Shown: positions 35,732 through 44,810 of the stretch, in pieces
How positions within the stretch are numbered: position 1 is the first letter of the stretch
How the letters are laid out: each line of letters starts with the position of its first letter
DNA from: Micromonospora andamanensis
GTDB lineage: Bacteria; Actinomycetota; Actinomycetes; Mycobacteriales; Micromonosporaceae
NCBI RefSeq assembly: GCF_016863495.1
Contig: NZ_BOOZ01000004.1
Span: 62,001 to 126,000 of the forward strand
DNA: 64,000 nt
Direction: 5' to 3'
Position numbers and translations under genes: made by a program
The notes under the pieces: model-generated
The model's input: the letters and a program-made list of their open reading frames with translations, nothing else
Databases searched by the model: none
Told to the model about the DNA's origin: nothing

Positions 35732-38594
35732 TACAGTGCAAATATCTGTGCTACGGGGCCGGCAGGCGGAGTGCCGGGAGATCCGAGCCCTGCTCGCCGC
35801 ACCGTCCGGCCGAGCGCTGCTGCTGCACGGCGAGCCCGGCTCCGGGCGCAGCGCGCTGTTGGCGTACGCCCACCGGCACGGTCGGGGTCGCCGACTGCTC
35901 GCCGCCGCCGGCCTGCCCGACGAGGCGGTGCTGCCCTACGCCGGGCTGCAACGGCTGCTCGATCCGGTGCTCGACCGCACCTCCGCGTTGCCCGAACGGC
36001 AACGGCAGGTGCTGCGCCGGGCGGTGACCGGAGAGGGCTGCCACGACCAGGACCAGCTCGTGCTCTCCCACGCCGTACTCGGGCTGCTCGCCGAGGCCGC
36101 CCACGACGGCCCGCTGCTGTGCACAATGGACGATTTCGACGCGGGGGACGCCCCGACGGCGCGGTTGCTGACCTTCGTGGCCCGCCGGTTGCCGCACCTG
36201 CCCGTCGTCCTGCTGCTCACCGCCGGCAGCAGCGGCGCGGCGGACGCCGTACCCGGTCGTCGGCTGCTGCCGCTCGACGAGCCGGACAGCCGTGCCCTGC
36301 TCACCGCTCGCCGCCCGGGGCCGCCACCCCCCGGACCGGTGCTGGCCGCCCTGAGCACCCTCGCCGCCGGCAACCCGCAGGCGCTCGTCGACCTCGCGGA
36401 CTCGCTGACACCCGGACAGTGGCACGGCACGGAACCGCTGCCCACGACCCCGCCGGCCGACGGTGAACTGAGCCGGGCGTACCGGAGCATGCTGTCCCGC
36501 CTGCCCGACGACACGCGGCGCGCGCTGCTGCTGGCCGCGCTCGCCGCGACCGCCCCCGTCACCCCGACTCCGGCCGGCCCGGGTCACGCGGTGGATCCGG
36601 TCACCCTCGGTCGGGCGCTGCGGGCGGCCGGCGGCGGCGTCGCGGCGCTCGCGCCGGCCGAGGCCGCCGGCCTGATCCGGCTCACCGCCCCGGGTGGCGC
36701 GGTCTTTCCCCGGCCGCTGGCCCGCGTCATGGTCGAGGCGACCGCCTCCCTCGCCGCGCGCCGCGAGGCGCATCTGCTGCTCGCCGACGCGCTCGACGGC
36801 ACCGGGGCCCGGTTGCGTCGGGCGCTGCACCTGGCCGCCGCGACCGACGGTCCGGACCCGGCGCTGGCCACCGAGTTGGCGGACGCGGTGGGCGACCCGG
36901 TGGACCGGTGCGCCGCCGCTACCGCGCTGGCCCGGGCCGCCGAACTCAGCGACCCCCCGGAACTCGCCGCCCGACGGCAGGTAACCGCTGCCCGCTACGC
37001 CTGGCAGGCGGGGGATCCCGACCGGGCCCGCGCGTTGCTGCACCGCGTCGCGGGCGCTCTGTCCGGTCCTGCCGGCACCCGGCGGTCCGGAGCGTCACCA
37101 GCCCCGGTCGCCCGGGACACCGACATGTCCGCCGCAGACGACCCGACGGTGGCGGCCACCACCCGCGGTCTCGCCGAACTGCTGCGCGGCGAGATGCGAC
37201 TGCGCTGCGACTCGGCGTCCGCCGCGCTGCCGACCCTGCTGGCCGCCGCGACCGCCCTGGCCGAGGTCGACCGTGAGTCGGCGCTCGTCGCACTTGTGCG
37301 AGCGGGCGAGGCCGCCTGCTTCTCCGGCGACCAGTACCGCTACGCCGAGGTGGCCCGTCGGATGGCGGCACTCCGCCGCGACGGCGATCCGCCGTGGGCG
37401 GACCTGCTGAGCACCCTGGTCGCCGGGGTCGCCGCCACGCTGCGCGGCGAGCACGCCGACGCGGGCCCGCTGCTGCGCCGGGCGGTGGTGCTCGGCGGGC
37501 GGCTGACCGGTGCCGCGCAGACCCCCACCGCGTTGAGCGGCGCGGCAGTGGCCGGCCTGCTGGTGGCGGTGGACGCCGCGGCGTACCGGCTGGCCGACCG
37601 CGCCGTCGAACTGTCGGCCGGGCACGGCGAGGTTTCCCTGCTGCCGAGGGCGCTCGAACTACGCGCGATGAGTGAGTACTGGCTGGGTCGGCACGACGCC
37701 GCGACGAAGAGCTGCCGGGAAGGGCTGCGGGTGGCCCGGGCCGCCGGTCAGCACACCAGCGGCGGCGTACACCTCGGGCTGCTGGCCGTGCTCGCGGCGG
37801 TGCGGGCCGATCGCGACGCCGCTCTGGGGCACGTCGCCGCGCTGGGTGACGCGGCCGTGCCGGGCAGCCGGCCGCACGCCCTCGCCCAGTGGGCCCTCGC
37901 GTTGCTGGACCTGGTCGACGCCAGGTACGCCGACGCCACGGACCGCCTGGCCGCGTTGGCCCGCCCCGGCACCGGACGGGGCCAGGTCCTCGTCCAGGTG
38001 ATGGCCACGCCCCACCTGGTCGAGGCCGCCGTCCACGACGGTCGGCCCGCCCGGGCCCGGGCCGCGCTCGGCGTCTTCGACCGCTGGGCCGGCAGTACCG
38101 CCAGCCCGCTGCGCCGGGCGTTGTCGGCGCGCTGCCACGCCCTGCTGGCCCCGCGCGGCAGCGCCGATGCCGAACAACAGTTCCGGCTGGCGCTGTCCCT
38201 GCACCCGTCCGACGCCGCGACCTTCGAACGGGCGCGTACCGAGCTGCTGTTCGGTAGGGAACTGCGCCACGCCCGCCGCCCCCGTGAGGCCCGCGGTCAC
38301 CTGCACCGGGCCCGGCAGACCTTCACCGTGCTCGGTGCCGAGGTGTGGGTGCGGCAGGCCACCGTCGAGCTGCGCGCGGCGGGGGAGTCGGTCGGCACGC
38401 CGGACCCGCACGCCGTACGGCTGCTCACCGGTCAGCAACTGCGCATCGCCCACCTGGTCGCCGCCGGTGCCACCAACCGGGAGGTGGCCACGCAGATGTT
38501 CCTGTCCACCCGGACCGTCGACCACCATCTGCGCAACATCTACCACCGGCTCGGCATCCGCTCCCGTACCGAGCTGGTCCGCGCGTTGGGCTGA
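35718..38594 (+). CDS. Large ATPase-type LuxR regulator (LAL-like) with altered P-loop
   Basis: This 958-residue protein has an N-terminal AAA-like domain (~10-330) and a long helical TPR-like middle. A C-terminal LuxR/GerE helix-turn-helix (~900-955) contains VAAGATNREVATQMFLSTR, then TVDHHLRNIYHRLGI. The P-loop reads GEPGSGRS (38-45), with Arg where ATPases have the invariant Lys. The Walker B region CTMDDFD is preserved. The protein may bind nucleotide poorly or act without hydrolysis. The ATG lies within a palindrome and has no clear ribosome site; GTG 35736 or 35748 are alternatives. It probably activates the neighbouring catabolic operons; the target is unknown. Confidence 0.88.
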   Translation: MINASTVQISVLRGRQAECREIRALLAAPSGRALLLHGEPGSGRSALLAYAHRHGRGRRLLAAAGLPDEAVLPYAGLQRLLDPVLDRTSALPERQRQVLRRAVTGEGCHDQDQLVLSHAVLGLLAEAAHDGPLLCTMDDFDAGDAPTARLLTFVARRLPHLPVVLLLTAGSSGAADAVPGRRLLPLDEPDSRALLTARRPGPPPPGPVLAALSTLAAGNPQALVDLADSLTPGQWHGTEPLPTTPPADGELSRAYRSMLSRLPDDTRRALLLAALAATAPVTPTPAGPGHAVDPVTLGRALRAAGGGVAALAPAEAAGLIRLTAPGGAVFPRPLARVMVEATASLAARREAHLLLADALDGTGARLRRALHLAAATDGPDPALATELADAVGDPVDRCAAATALARAAELSDPPELAARRQVTAARYAWQAGDPDRARALLHRVAGALSGPAGTRRSGASPAPVARDTDMSAADDPTVAATTRGLAELLRGEMRLRCDSASAALPTLLAAATALAEVDRESALVALVRAGEAACFSGDQYRYAEVARRMAALRRDGDPPWADLLSTLVAGVAATLRGEHADAGPLLRRAVVLGGRLTGAAQTPTALSGAAVAGLLVAVDAAAYRLADRAVELSAGHGEVSLLPRALELRAMSEYWLGRHDAATKSCREGLRVARAAGQHTSGGVHLGLLAVLAAVRADRDAALGHVAALGDAAVPGSRPHALAQWALALLDLVDARYADATDRLAALARPGTGRGQVLVQVMATPHLVEAAVHDGRPARARAALGVFDRWAGSTASPLRRALSARCHALLAPRGSADAEQQFRLALSLHPSDAATFERARTELLFGRELRHARRPREARGHLHRARQTFTVLGAEVWVRQATVELRAAGESVGTPDPHAVRLLTGQQLRIAHLVAAGATNREVATQMFLSTRTVDHHLRNIYHRLGIRSRTELVRALG

Positions 38595-38642
38595 CGTGGC
38601 CAAATCGATATTCAACCGATCCATGACGGGCGTCAGAATTTC

Positions 38643-38671
38643 TTGACATTCGAAGGTCGGTGGCGAACGAT
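38643..38671 (+). promoter_or_regulatory. Candidate sigma-70 type promoter
   Basis: TTGACA (38643-38648), a 17-base spacer and AACGAT (38666-38671) lie about 108 bases upstream of the binding-protein gene. The -35 is perfect and the -10 weak. This is the only consensus-like promoter in the 184-base spacer. Confidence 0.45.
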
Positions 38672-38778
38672 GGCCAACACGGCCGGGTGATCTCACTCAC
38701 ATAGAGCCCGCCGTTGGTCCCAAGGCACCTGTCGGTGTTGACGCACCTACCACCCCCGCCCCAGGAAGGGCCTTGTCG

Positions 38779-39750
38779 ATGAAGAAGGTATTCACGCTCG
38801 GGCTGATAGCCGGTCTCGCGGTCGCACTCGCCGGATGTACGGACTCGGATGCCACCCCCTCGGGAGAGAACAGCGGCGAACTGCGCCAGGTCCGGGTCGC
38901 GGCCCTGCCCATCACCGAGACCGCCGCGTTGTGGGGCGGCATGAAGGCCGGCATCTTCGAGAAGCACGGACTCGCGGTCGAGGTGCTGCCCGCGCAGGGC
39001 GGCGCCCTGGCCATCCCCGCCCTCATCAACGGCGACATCGACTTCGCCATCGGCCAGCCGTTCGGTCCGTTCCGGGCCGACCTGCAGGACCTCGGCGTCG
39101 TGATCATCGGTAACTACGCGTCGTCCTACGCCGAGGGCGACGACATCAACGCCGTGGTGGCCTCGGCCAAGTCGGGCATCACCAGGCCGGCGGAGCTCGC
39201 CGGCAAGCGGGTGTCGGTCAACAGCCTGGGGGCGGCCGGCGATGTGACGATCATGGCCGCGGTGGAGAAGGACGGTGGTGACCCCACCACCATCAAGTTC
39301 GTCGAGGTCGCCTTCCCCGACGTCCCGGCACAGCTCGAAGCCGACAACATCGACGCCGCCTGGGTGCCGGAGCCCTTCGTCACCCAGCTGCGCAGCCGTG
39401 GCGACACCTTCATCGTGGCGCCCTACCAGGCGGTCGCCCCCGGGCTCGCGACGCTCACCGCCATCGCGACGAAGGAGCAGATGGACTCCGACGCCGAGCT
39501 GATCGCCGACTTCACGGCCGCGATGAAGGAAACGCTGGAGTGGGCGCAGGACTCCGCGAACGAGACGGCCGTCCGTCAGGCGATCAAGGACAACCTGGAA
39601 CTCCCGGAGCCGGTCGCGGACTCGGTGAAGCTGCCGCGGTTCGGTTGGGAGCTGGACCGGGCGAGCCTGGAGTCGCTGGCGACGCTCGCCGGCAAGTACA
39701 AGGTGCTCGACCAGCAGCCCAACTTCGACCGCCTCATCCAGCAGCAGTAG
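38779..39750 (+). CDS. NitT/TauT-type ABC transporter substrate-binding lipoprotein
   Basis: This 323-residue receptor has the lipobox LAGC (Cys near 17) and an SsuA/NMT1-like fold. Examples are LRQVRVAALPITETAALWGGMKAGIFEKHGL at the N-terminus and a C-terminal helical region ending DQQPNFDRLIQQQ. This receptor class carries sulfonates, nitrate, pyrimidine precursors or aromatic acids. ATG 38779 has AGGAAGGG eight bases upstream. It opens an operon with two permeases, an ATPase and a PaaX-like regulator, and is separated from them by a stem-loop. The PaaX gene and catabolic neighbours favour an aromatic acid as ligand (inference). Confidence 0.88.
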   Translation: MKKVFTLGLIAGLAVALAGCTDSDATPSGENSGELRQVRVAALPITETAALWGGMKAGIFEKHGLAVEVLPAQGGALAIPALINGDIDFAIGQPFGPFRADLQDLGVVIIGNYASSYAEGDDINAVVASAKSGITRPAELAGKRVSVNSLGAAGDVTIMAAVEKDGGDPTTIKFVEVAFPDVPAQLEADNIDAAWVPEPFVTQLRSRGDTFIVAPYQAVAPGLATLTAIATKEQMDSDAELIADFTAAMKETLEWAQDSANETAVRQAIKDNLELPEPVADSVKLPRFGWELDRASLESLATLAGKYKVLDQQPNFDRLIQQQ

Positions 39751-39756
39751 ACCGGC

Positions 39757-39801
39757 GCGGTCCCGCCCTTCCCGGTGACCGGCCGGGAAGGGCGGGACCG
39801 C
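39757..39801 (+). promoter_or_regulatory. Intercistronic stem-loop behind the NitT/TauT receptor gene
   Basis: A perfect 19-bp stem (39757-39775 with 39783-39801, 7-base loop) fills the 67-base gap between receptor and first permease. It sits in the same place as the stem-loop at 399-454, which suggests a common device that keeps receptor levels above those of the membrane parts. Confidence 0.75.
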
Positions 39802-39817
39802 CGAACACGGGAGCAAC

Positions 39818-40618
39818 ATGCACGTCTTCTCCATCCGGCGTCCCCGTTCGCTGCGGAAGGTGATGCTGGGCGTTGCCGGGCTGACCGGGTTCCTCGTCGT
39901 CTGGCAACTGGTCCCGACCCTGGGCCTGATCAACTCGCAGTACCTGCCGTACGTCACCGACATCTTCGCCCGGCTCGCCGAGGAGTTCCGCGACCTCGCC
40001 TTCTGGCGCCGGCTCGGACACACGATGACCTCGTGGGCGATCGGGCTGGCCGTGGCCACTGCCGCCGCCGTCGTCCTCGGTACGATCGTCGGCCTGGTGC
40101 CCTTCCTGCGCCGCGCCACCCACACGGTTGTGGAGTTCCTGCGGCCCATTCCGTCGGTGGCGCTGATTCCGCTCGCCGTGCTGCTGTTCGGCATCCAGAT
40201 GCAGGCCGCCCTGCTCATCATCATCTACGCGTCGTTCTGGCAGGTGTTCGTGCAGGTGATCTACGGCGTCGCCGACGTCGACGCGGTCGCCCGGGACACC
40301 GCCCGCAGCTTCGGACTCACCCGCCGCGAGCGGCTGTCGTACCTGGTGCTGCCGACCGCCCTGCCGTACCTCATGACGGGCGTCCGGCTCGCCGCCGCGG
40401 TCGCGCTCATCCTCGCCATCACCGCCGAGATGGTGATCGGCAATCCCGGTCTGGGTCGGATGATCGAGCTGTCCCGCTCCGCCGGTGACTCCGTCGGGCT
40501 GTACGCCTTCGTCGTGGTCACCGGGCTGCTCGGACTCCTGGTGAACATCGTCTTCCGCTTCATCGAGCGGCGTTCGTTGTCGTGGCACCAGTCCGTACGC
40601 GGGGAGGAGGTCCTGTGA
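39818..40618 (+). CDS. NitT/TauT-type ABC transporter permease 1
   Basis: This 266-residue BPD_transp_1-type membrane protein has about six hydrophobic segments. The cytoplasmic EAA-like loop DAVARDTARSFGLTRRERLSYLVLPTALPYLMTGVRL is diagnostic of SsuC/TauC permeases. ATG 39818 follows GGGAGC. It overlaps the second permease gene by four bases (GTGA). Two different permease genes rather than one indicates a heterodimeric pore. Confidence 0.9.
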   Translation: MHVFSIRRPRSLRKVMLGVAGLTGFLVVWQLVPTLGLINSQYLPYVTDIFARLAEEFRDLAFWRRLGHTMTSWAIGLAVATAAAVVLGTIVGLVPFLRRATHTVVEFLRPIPSVALIPLAVLLFGIQMQAALLIIIYASFWQVFVQVIYGVADVDAVARDTARSFGLTRRERLSYLVLPTALPYLMTGVRLAAAVALILAITAEMVIGNPGLGRMIELSRSAGDSVGLYAFVVVTGLLGLLVNIVFRFIERRSLSWHQSVRGEEVL

Positions 40619-41439
40619 GCGCGCACACCGACCGGATCGCCAGGCGGTCGCGCGGCGGCGGTCTCGGGCGCCGCGTCGCCGCGGGCTTCCTCTACTCGCT
40701 CGGGCTGCCCTTCCTGCTGCTGGTGATCTGGGGACTGGCGTCGTCCTCGTCGACGAACCGGTTCTTCCCCGGCCCCCTCACCATCCTCGAGGCCTTCCGG
40801 GAGACCTGGATCGGTCCCGCGTTCGTCGACGACGTGCTGCCGAGCCTCTACCGGCTCGCCCTCGGCATCGCGGCCTCGATCGTGATCGGCATCGCCGCCG
40901 GTACGCTCATCGGCCTGTTCCGGCCGTTGCGCGAACTGCTCGAACCGTTGCTGGAGTTCTTCCGGGCCATCCCCCCGCCGGTGCTGATCCCGGTGGTGAT
41001 GCTGCTGCTCGGCATCACCGACACGATGAAGGTCGTCGTCATCGTCTCCGGCGCGGTCTGGCCGATCCTGCTGAACACCATCGACGGTGTCCGCGCCACC
41101 GACAGCGTGATGTCGGAGACCGCCGACTCGTTCCAGATCACCTGGTGGGAGCGGCTCCGGTTCCTCGTGCTCCCGGCGGCCAGCCCTCGGATCATGACCG
41201 GGGTCCGGCAGGGGCTCTCGGTCGCGCTGATCCTGATGGTCATCTCGGAGATGTTCGCCTCGTCCGCCGGACTGGGCTACCGGATCGCCTACTTCCAACG
41301 CAACTACCTCATCGCCGAGATGTGGAGCGGCATTCTCCTGCTCGGCCTCGTCGGCGTTCTCCTCGCCGCGACCTTCGGTGTCGTCGAGCGACGGGTGCTG
41401 CGCTGGTACCACGGAATCAGGGAGGTCAATCGTGCCTGA
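40615..41439 (+). CDS. NitT/TauT-type ABC transporter permease 2
   Basis: This 274-residue permease is paralogous to the preceding one. It has an N-terminal basic region (RIARRSRGGGLGRR), six hydrophobic segments and the EAA loop TADSFQITWWERLRFLVLPAASPRIMTGVRQ. GTG 40615 has GGAGGAGG seven bases upstream and overlaps the previous stop. The stop lies inside the ATPase gene, an 8-base overlap, so the three genes are translationally coupled. Confidence 0.9.
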   Translation: MSAHTDRIARRSRGGGLGRRVAAGFLYSLGLPFLLLVIWGLASSSSTNRFFPGPLTILEAFRETWIGPAFVDDVLPSLYRLALGIAASIVIGIAAGTLIGLFRPLRELLEPLLEFFRAIPPPVLIPVVMLLLGITDTMKVVVIVSGAVWPILLNTIDGVRATDSVMSETADSFQITWWERLRFLVLPAASPRIMTGVRQGLSVALILMVISEMFASSAGLGYRIAYFQRNYLIAEMWSGILLLGLVGVLLAATFGVVERRVLRWYHGIREVNRA

Positions 41440-42232
41440 CCGGAGCACCCTGCTGCGGGTGGAGCACCTGCGCAAGGTCTACGAGTCCGCGAACGGCGAT
41501 GTCGAGGCGATCGGGGACATCAGCTTCACCATGCGGTCCGGTGAACTGGTCTGCATCGTGGGGCCGTCGGGCTGCGGCAAGACGACCCTGTTGAAATGCC
41601 TCGCCGGCCTGCTCCGGCCGACAAGCGGCCTGGTCGAGATGGACGGGCAGCCGGTGACCGGTCCGAGCCCCGCGATGGCCGTGGTCTTCCAGGAGTACGG
41701 CCGCAGTCTCTACCCGTGGTTGACCGTCCGGGGCAACGTCGAGCTGCCGCTGCGCCACAAGCGGCTGTCCCGCCAGGAACGCGACAAGCTCGTCACCGAC
41801 GCCATCGAGGCGGTCGGGCTGGCCCACGCGGCCCGCAGTCACCCCTGGCAGCTCTCGGGCGGCATGCAGCAGCGGGTGGCGATCGCGCGGGCCATCGCGT
41901 ACCAGCCCGAGGTGCTGATCATGGACGAGCCGTTCGCCGCGGTCGACGCGCAGACCCGCGCGGACCTGGAGGACCTCGTCCGCGAGCTGCACCGGACGCG
42001 CAAGATTTCGGTTCTTTTCGTTACCCACGACATCGACGAGTCGGTTTACCTGGGGGAACGGGTCCTGGTGTTGTCGGCTTCGCCGACCTGGGTGCAGGAG
42101 GATCTCGCGGTCGACCTTCCGCCGGAGCGGGATCAGATCACCACCCGGGCGCTGCCGCGCTTCACCGAGCTGCGTACGCATGTCTACGACCAGATCCAGC
42201 GTGCGAAGCGCGGGCAGGCCGTCGCCCCGTGA
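41432..42232 (+). CDS. NitT/TauT-type ABC transporter ATP-binding protein
   Basis: This 266-residue ATPase has Walker A GPSGCGKTT (near 45-53), the Q-loop VVFQEYGRSLYPWL, signature LSGGMQQRV, Walker B LIMDEPFAAVD and the switch His in LFVTHDIDES. The pattern matches SsuB/TauB. GTG 41432 has GGAGG six bases upstream. It drives uptake through the two preceding permeases. The PaaX-like gene follows after 28 bases. Confidence 0.92.
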   Translation: MPDRSTLLRVEHLRKVYESANGDVEAIGDISFTMRSGELVCIVGPSGCGKTTLLKCLAGLLRPTSGLVEMDGQPVTGPSPAMAVVFQEYGRSLYPWLTVRGNVELPLRHKRLSRQERDKLVTDAIEAVGLAHAARSHPWQLSGGMQQRVAIARAIAYQPEVLIMDEPFAAVDAQTRADLEDLVRELHRTRKISVLFVTHDIDESVYLGERVLVLSASPTWVQEDLAVDLPPERDQITTRALPRFTELRTHVYDQIQRAKRGQAVAP

Positions 42233-42260
42233 CCTGTGGGTTCGCTCGAGAGGGAAAACG

Positions 42261-43157
42261 GTGCGCAGTCGTCAGCCGAAGCAGCTGCTGCTCGCGTTCT
42301 TTGGCGAGCACGTCGTCGACGATGCTCCAGGCCCGATCCGCGCCAGCGTCCTGATCGGGGTGCTCGAAGGCGCCGGCGTCGCCGCACCGGCGACGCGGGC
42401 GACCCTCGACCGGCTGGTACAGACAGGCATGCTCGACCGCAGCAAGAGCGGCAGGGAGATCCAGTTCTCGCTGACCGGGCACGGGGCGGCGGTGTTGCGG
42501 GAGGCCACCGCCCGCGTCCGGGGCCCGCGTCCGTTCGATCCGCAGGGCACCGGCTGGACCCTCGTCACGTTCACCATCCCCGAGGGGCAGCGGACCCTGC
42601 GTCACCGGTTGCGTTCCACCCTCACCTGGGAGGGTTTCGCACCGCTGCGGGACGGCCTCTGGCTCGCACCGGGCGAGGTCGACCTCGCCGGGTCACTGGA
42701 GCCGCTGTGCCGGGACCTGCCCCCCAAGACGGTGATCGCCTTCCACGCCCGGGAACTCGCCGGGTTCCCGATCGCCGACAGCGTTCGCGCGGCGTGGGAC
42801 ATCGAGGCGATCCGGCGCGAGCACCTGGCGTTCATCGAGGTGTGGGACGATCCCGGCGCCGCGACGCAGGCACCGAGCGCGCTCACCGTGCGGACGATGC
42901 TGGTGGCCGACTGGCTCGCCCTGCTGCGCGCGGACCCGAGACTGCCGCGCGAGTTCATGGACGCCCGGTGGCCGGCCGGGCGGTCGACTCAGGTGTACCG
43001 GCGGATGCACGAGCGGCTGGCCGCGGCCTCCGCCGAGGAGTTCGCCGCCCTCATGACAGGTGGCACCGGTGCGACGCCCAGGAACGGTGGCGGTGTCGCC
43101 GTGCGGGCCGGGCGGCGACCCGGCAAGTCGGAGTCGGATCTGGGCCGGGCCTCCTGA
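42261..43157 (+). CDS. PaaX-family transcriptional regulator (transporter-linked)
   Basis: This 298-residue protein has an N-terminal PaaX winged-helix (VRSRQPKQLLLAFFGEHV, then VLEGAGVAAPATRATLDRLVQTGMLDRSKSGREIQFSLT, ~1-75), a central PaaX domain (WTLVTFTIPEGQRTLRHRLRS) and a C-terminal helical domain. PaaX of E. coli represses phenylacetate degradation and responds to the CoA thioester. Its place at the end of the importer operon suggests feedback control of uptake by an acyl-CoA intermediate. GTG 42261 follows GAGGGA. The last ~30 residues are basic and low-complexity. Confidence 0.88.
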   Translation: MRSRQPKQLLLAFFGEHVVDDAPGPIRASVLIGVLEGAGVAAPATRATLDRLVQTGMLDRSKSGREIQFSLTGHGAAVLREATARVRGPRPFDPQGTGWTLVTFTIPEGQRTLRHRLRSTLTWEGFAPLRDGLWLAPGEVDLAGSLEPLCRDLPPKTVIAFHARELAGFPIADSVRAAWDIEAIRREHLAFIEVWDDPGAATQAPSALTVRTMLVADWLALLRADPRLPREFMDARWPAGRSTQVYRRMHERLAAASAEEFAALMTGGTGATPRNGGGVAVRAGRRPGKSESDLGRAS

Positions 43158-43200
43158 CACCTGGCCCGGCCGGGCGGCCGTCACGCCGGCCCGGCGGGCC

Positions 43201-44724
43201 TCAGCCGCTGTACCGGTTGCGCAGGTCGGTTTTGCGTACCTTGCCCGAGGCGGTACGCGGTAGCTCGTCGACGATCACCACGTTCTTGGGCAGCTTGTAG
43301 CGGGCGACCCGGCCGTCCAGGAACTGCCGCACGGTGTCGACGTCCACGCTGGCACCCTCGCGGACCGTCATGATCGCCCACGGCACCTCGCCCCACCGCG
43401 CGTCGGGTACGCCGATGACCGCCGCCCCGGTCACCCCGTCGATCTCGCCGAGCAGGACCTCGACCTCGGCCGGGTAGATGTTCTCGCCCCCCGAGATGAT
43501 CATGTCCTTGAGTCGGCCCGAGATGTAGAGGTAACCGTCGGCGTCCAGGTATCCCAGGTCGCCGGAGCGGAACCAGCCGTCCGGGGTGAACGCCTCGGCC
43601 GTCGCCTCCGGCAACAGGTGGTAGCCCGGGAAGAGGTTCGGGCCGCTGATCTGGATCTCACCGATGCCGCCGTCGGCGATCGGCTCGCCGTTCTCGTCGG
43701 CGATCCGAACGCTCGTGAAGAAGTGGGGGAGCCCCACGCTGCCCTGCTTGGCGCGGGTCATCGCGGGAGGCAACGACGTCGCGCCCGGCGACGCCTCGGT
43801 CATGCCGTAGCCCTGCGAGAACGACAGGCCGCGTTCCTCGTAGGCGTTGAGAATCCGGGTGGGCACCGCCGAACCGCCGCAGGTGAGCTTGCTCAGCGTC
43901 GACAGGTCGGTGCTGACCCAGTCCGGGTGGTCGGCCATCAACTGGTAGGTGGTCGGTACGCCGCTGAGCATGGTGACGCCGTGCCGCTGGATCTGGGCGA
44001 GCGCGCGGCCCGGCTCGAAACCCTTCTCCAGCACGAGCGTGGCGCCCTTGAGGATGACCGGCAGCGCGCCCATGCCGAGGGACGCGACGTGGAACAAGGG
44101 CGAGATCATCAGCGCCACGTCGGTCGAGACGACGTCGTAGTCGACGACGCAGTTGAGCGCGACCCAGGTGAGGTTGGCGTGGGTCAGCACCGCACCCTTG
44201 GCCCGGCCGGTCGTACCCGAGGTGTAGATGATCGCGGCCGGGTCGTCCATGCTCACCTCGGCGGCGGCAGCGTCGTCCACGTCGGTCGTGCTCAACAGCT
44301 GGGCCAGCCCCGGACGGTCGGCCGTGCCCGCCCCGGTGACCACGACGCGCGGTGACTTTCCGGTGCGGGCGGCGGCCACCCGATCGCCGAACTCGGGATC
44401 GTGGATCAGCACCCGCGCGCCGCAGTCGGTGAGCACGTGGGCGACCTCGGGCGGCGCCAGCCGGGTGTTGACCGGCACGAAGACGGCACCCAGCCGGGCC
44501 GCGCCGAACATCACCTGGAGGAAGTCCGGGCTGTTCTCACCCAGATAGGCCACCGCGTCGCCGGTGCCGACGCCGAGACTCCGCAGCAGCGCGGCGAACC
44601 GGTCGGCGGCGTCGGCGAACTGGCGGTACGTCACGCTGTCGCCCTCGCCGTGGACGAGAGCGACCTTGTCGGGGGACTTGAGTCGGCGCTTGGCCAGCCA
44701 GGCACCGATTCCCTGTTCGTGCAT
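43201..44724 (-). CDS. AMP-forming acyl-CoA ligase
   Basis: This 507-residue ANL-superfamily enzyme joins a carboxylic acid to CoA through an acyl-adenylate. Motifs are YTSGTTGRAKGA (P-loop-like A3), QGYGMTEASPG (A5), WFRSGDLGYLDADGYLYISGRLKDMI (A7-A8) and PRTASGKVRK with the catalytic Lys of A10. It is the last gene of a four-gene leftward operon and would supply the CoA ester for the MaoC hydratase and SDR dehydrogenase. ATG 44724 (MHEQGIGAWLAKRRL) is the first sensible start; an open frame continues upstream over the intergenic region. The substrate chain is not predictable. Confidence 0.92.
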   Translation of the reverse strand: MHEQGIGAWLAKRRLKSPDKVALVHGEGDSVTYRQFADAADRFAALLRSLGVGTGDAVAYLGENSPDFLQVMFGAARLGAVFVPVNTRLAPPEVAHVLTDCGARVLIHDPEFGDRVAAARTGKSPRVVVTGAGTADRPGLAQLLSTTDVDDAAAAEVSMDDPAAIIYTSGTTGRAKGAVLTHANLTWVALNCVVDYDVVSTDVALMISPLFHVASLGMGALPVILKGATLVLEKGFEPGRALAQIQRHGVTMLSGVPTTYQLMADHPDWVSTDLSTLSKLTCGGSAVPTRILNAYEERGLSFSQGYGMTEASPGATSLPPAMTRAKQGSVGLPHFFTSVRIADENGEPIADGGIGEIQISGPNLFPGYHLLPEATAEAFTPDGWFRSGDLGYLDADGYLYISGRLKDMIISGGENIYPAEVEVLLGEIDGVTGAAVIGVPDARWGEVPWAIMTVREGASVDVDTVRQFLDGRVARYKLPKNVVIVDELPRTASGKVRKTDLRNRYSG

Positions 44725-44810
44725 CAGCGTCTCCCGGTGGTGGAGGATGGTGCGTCGATGCGTGCCCGGCCTGCCGATGTGCCCGGCCCCTGCCGGTACG
44801 TCGGCGGCCG

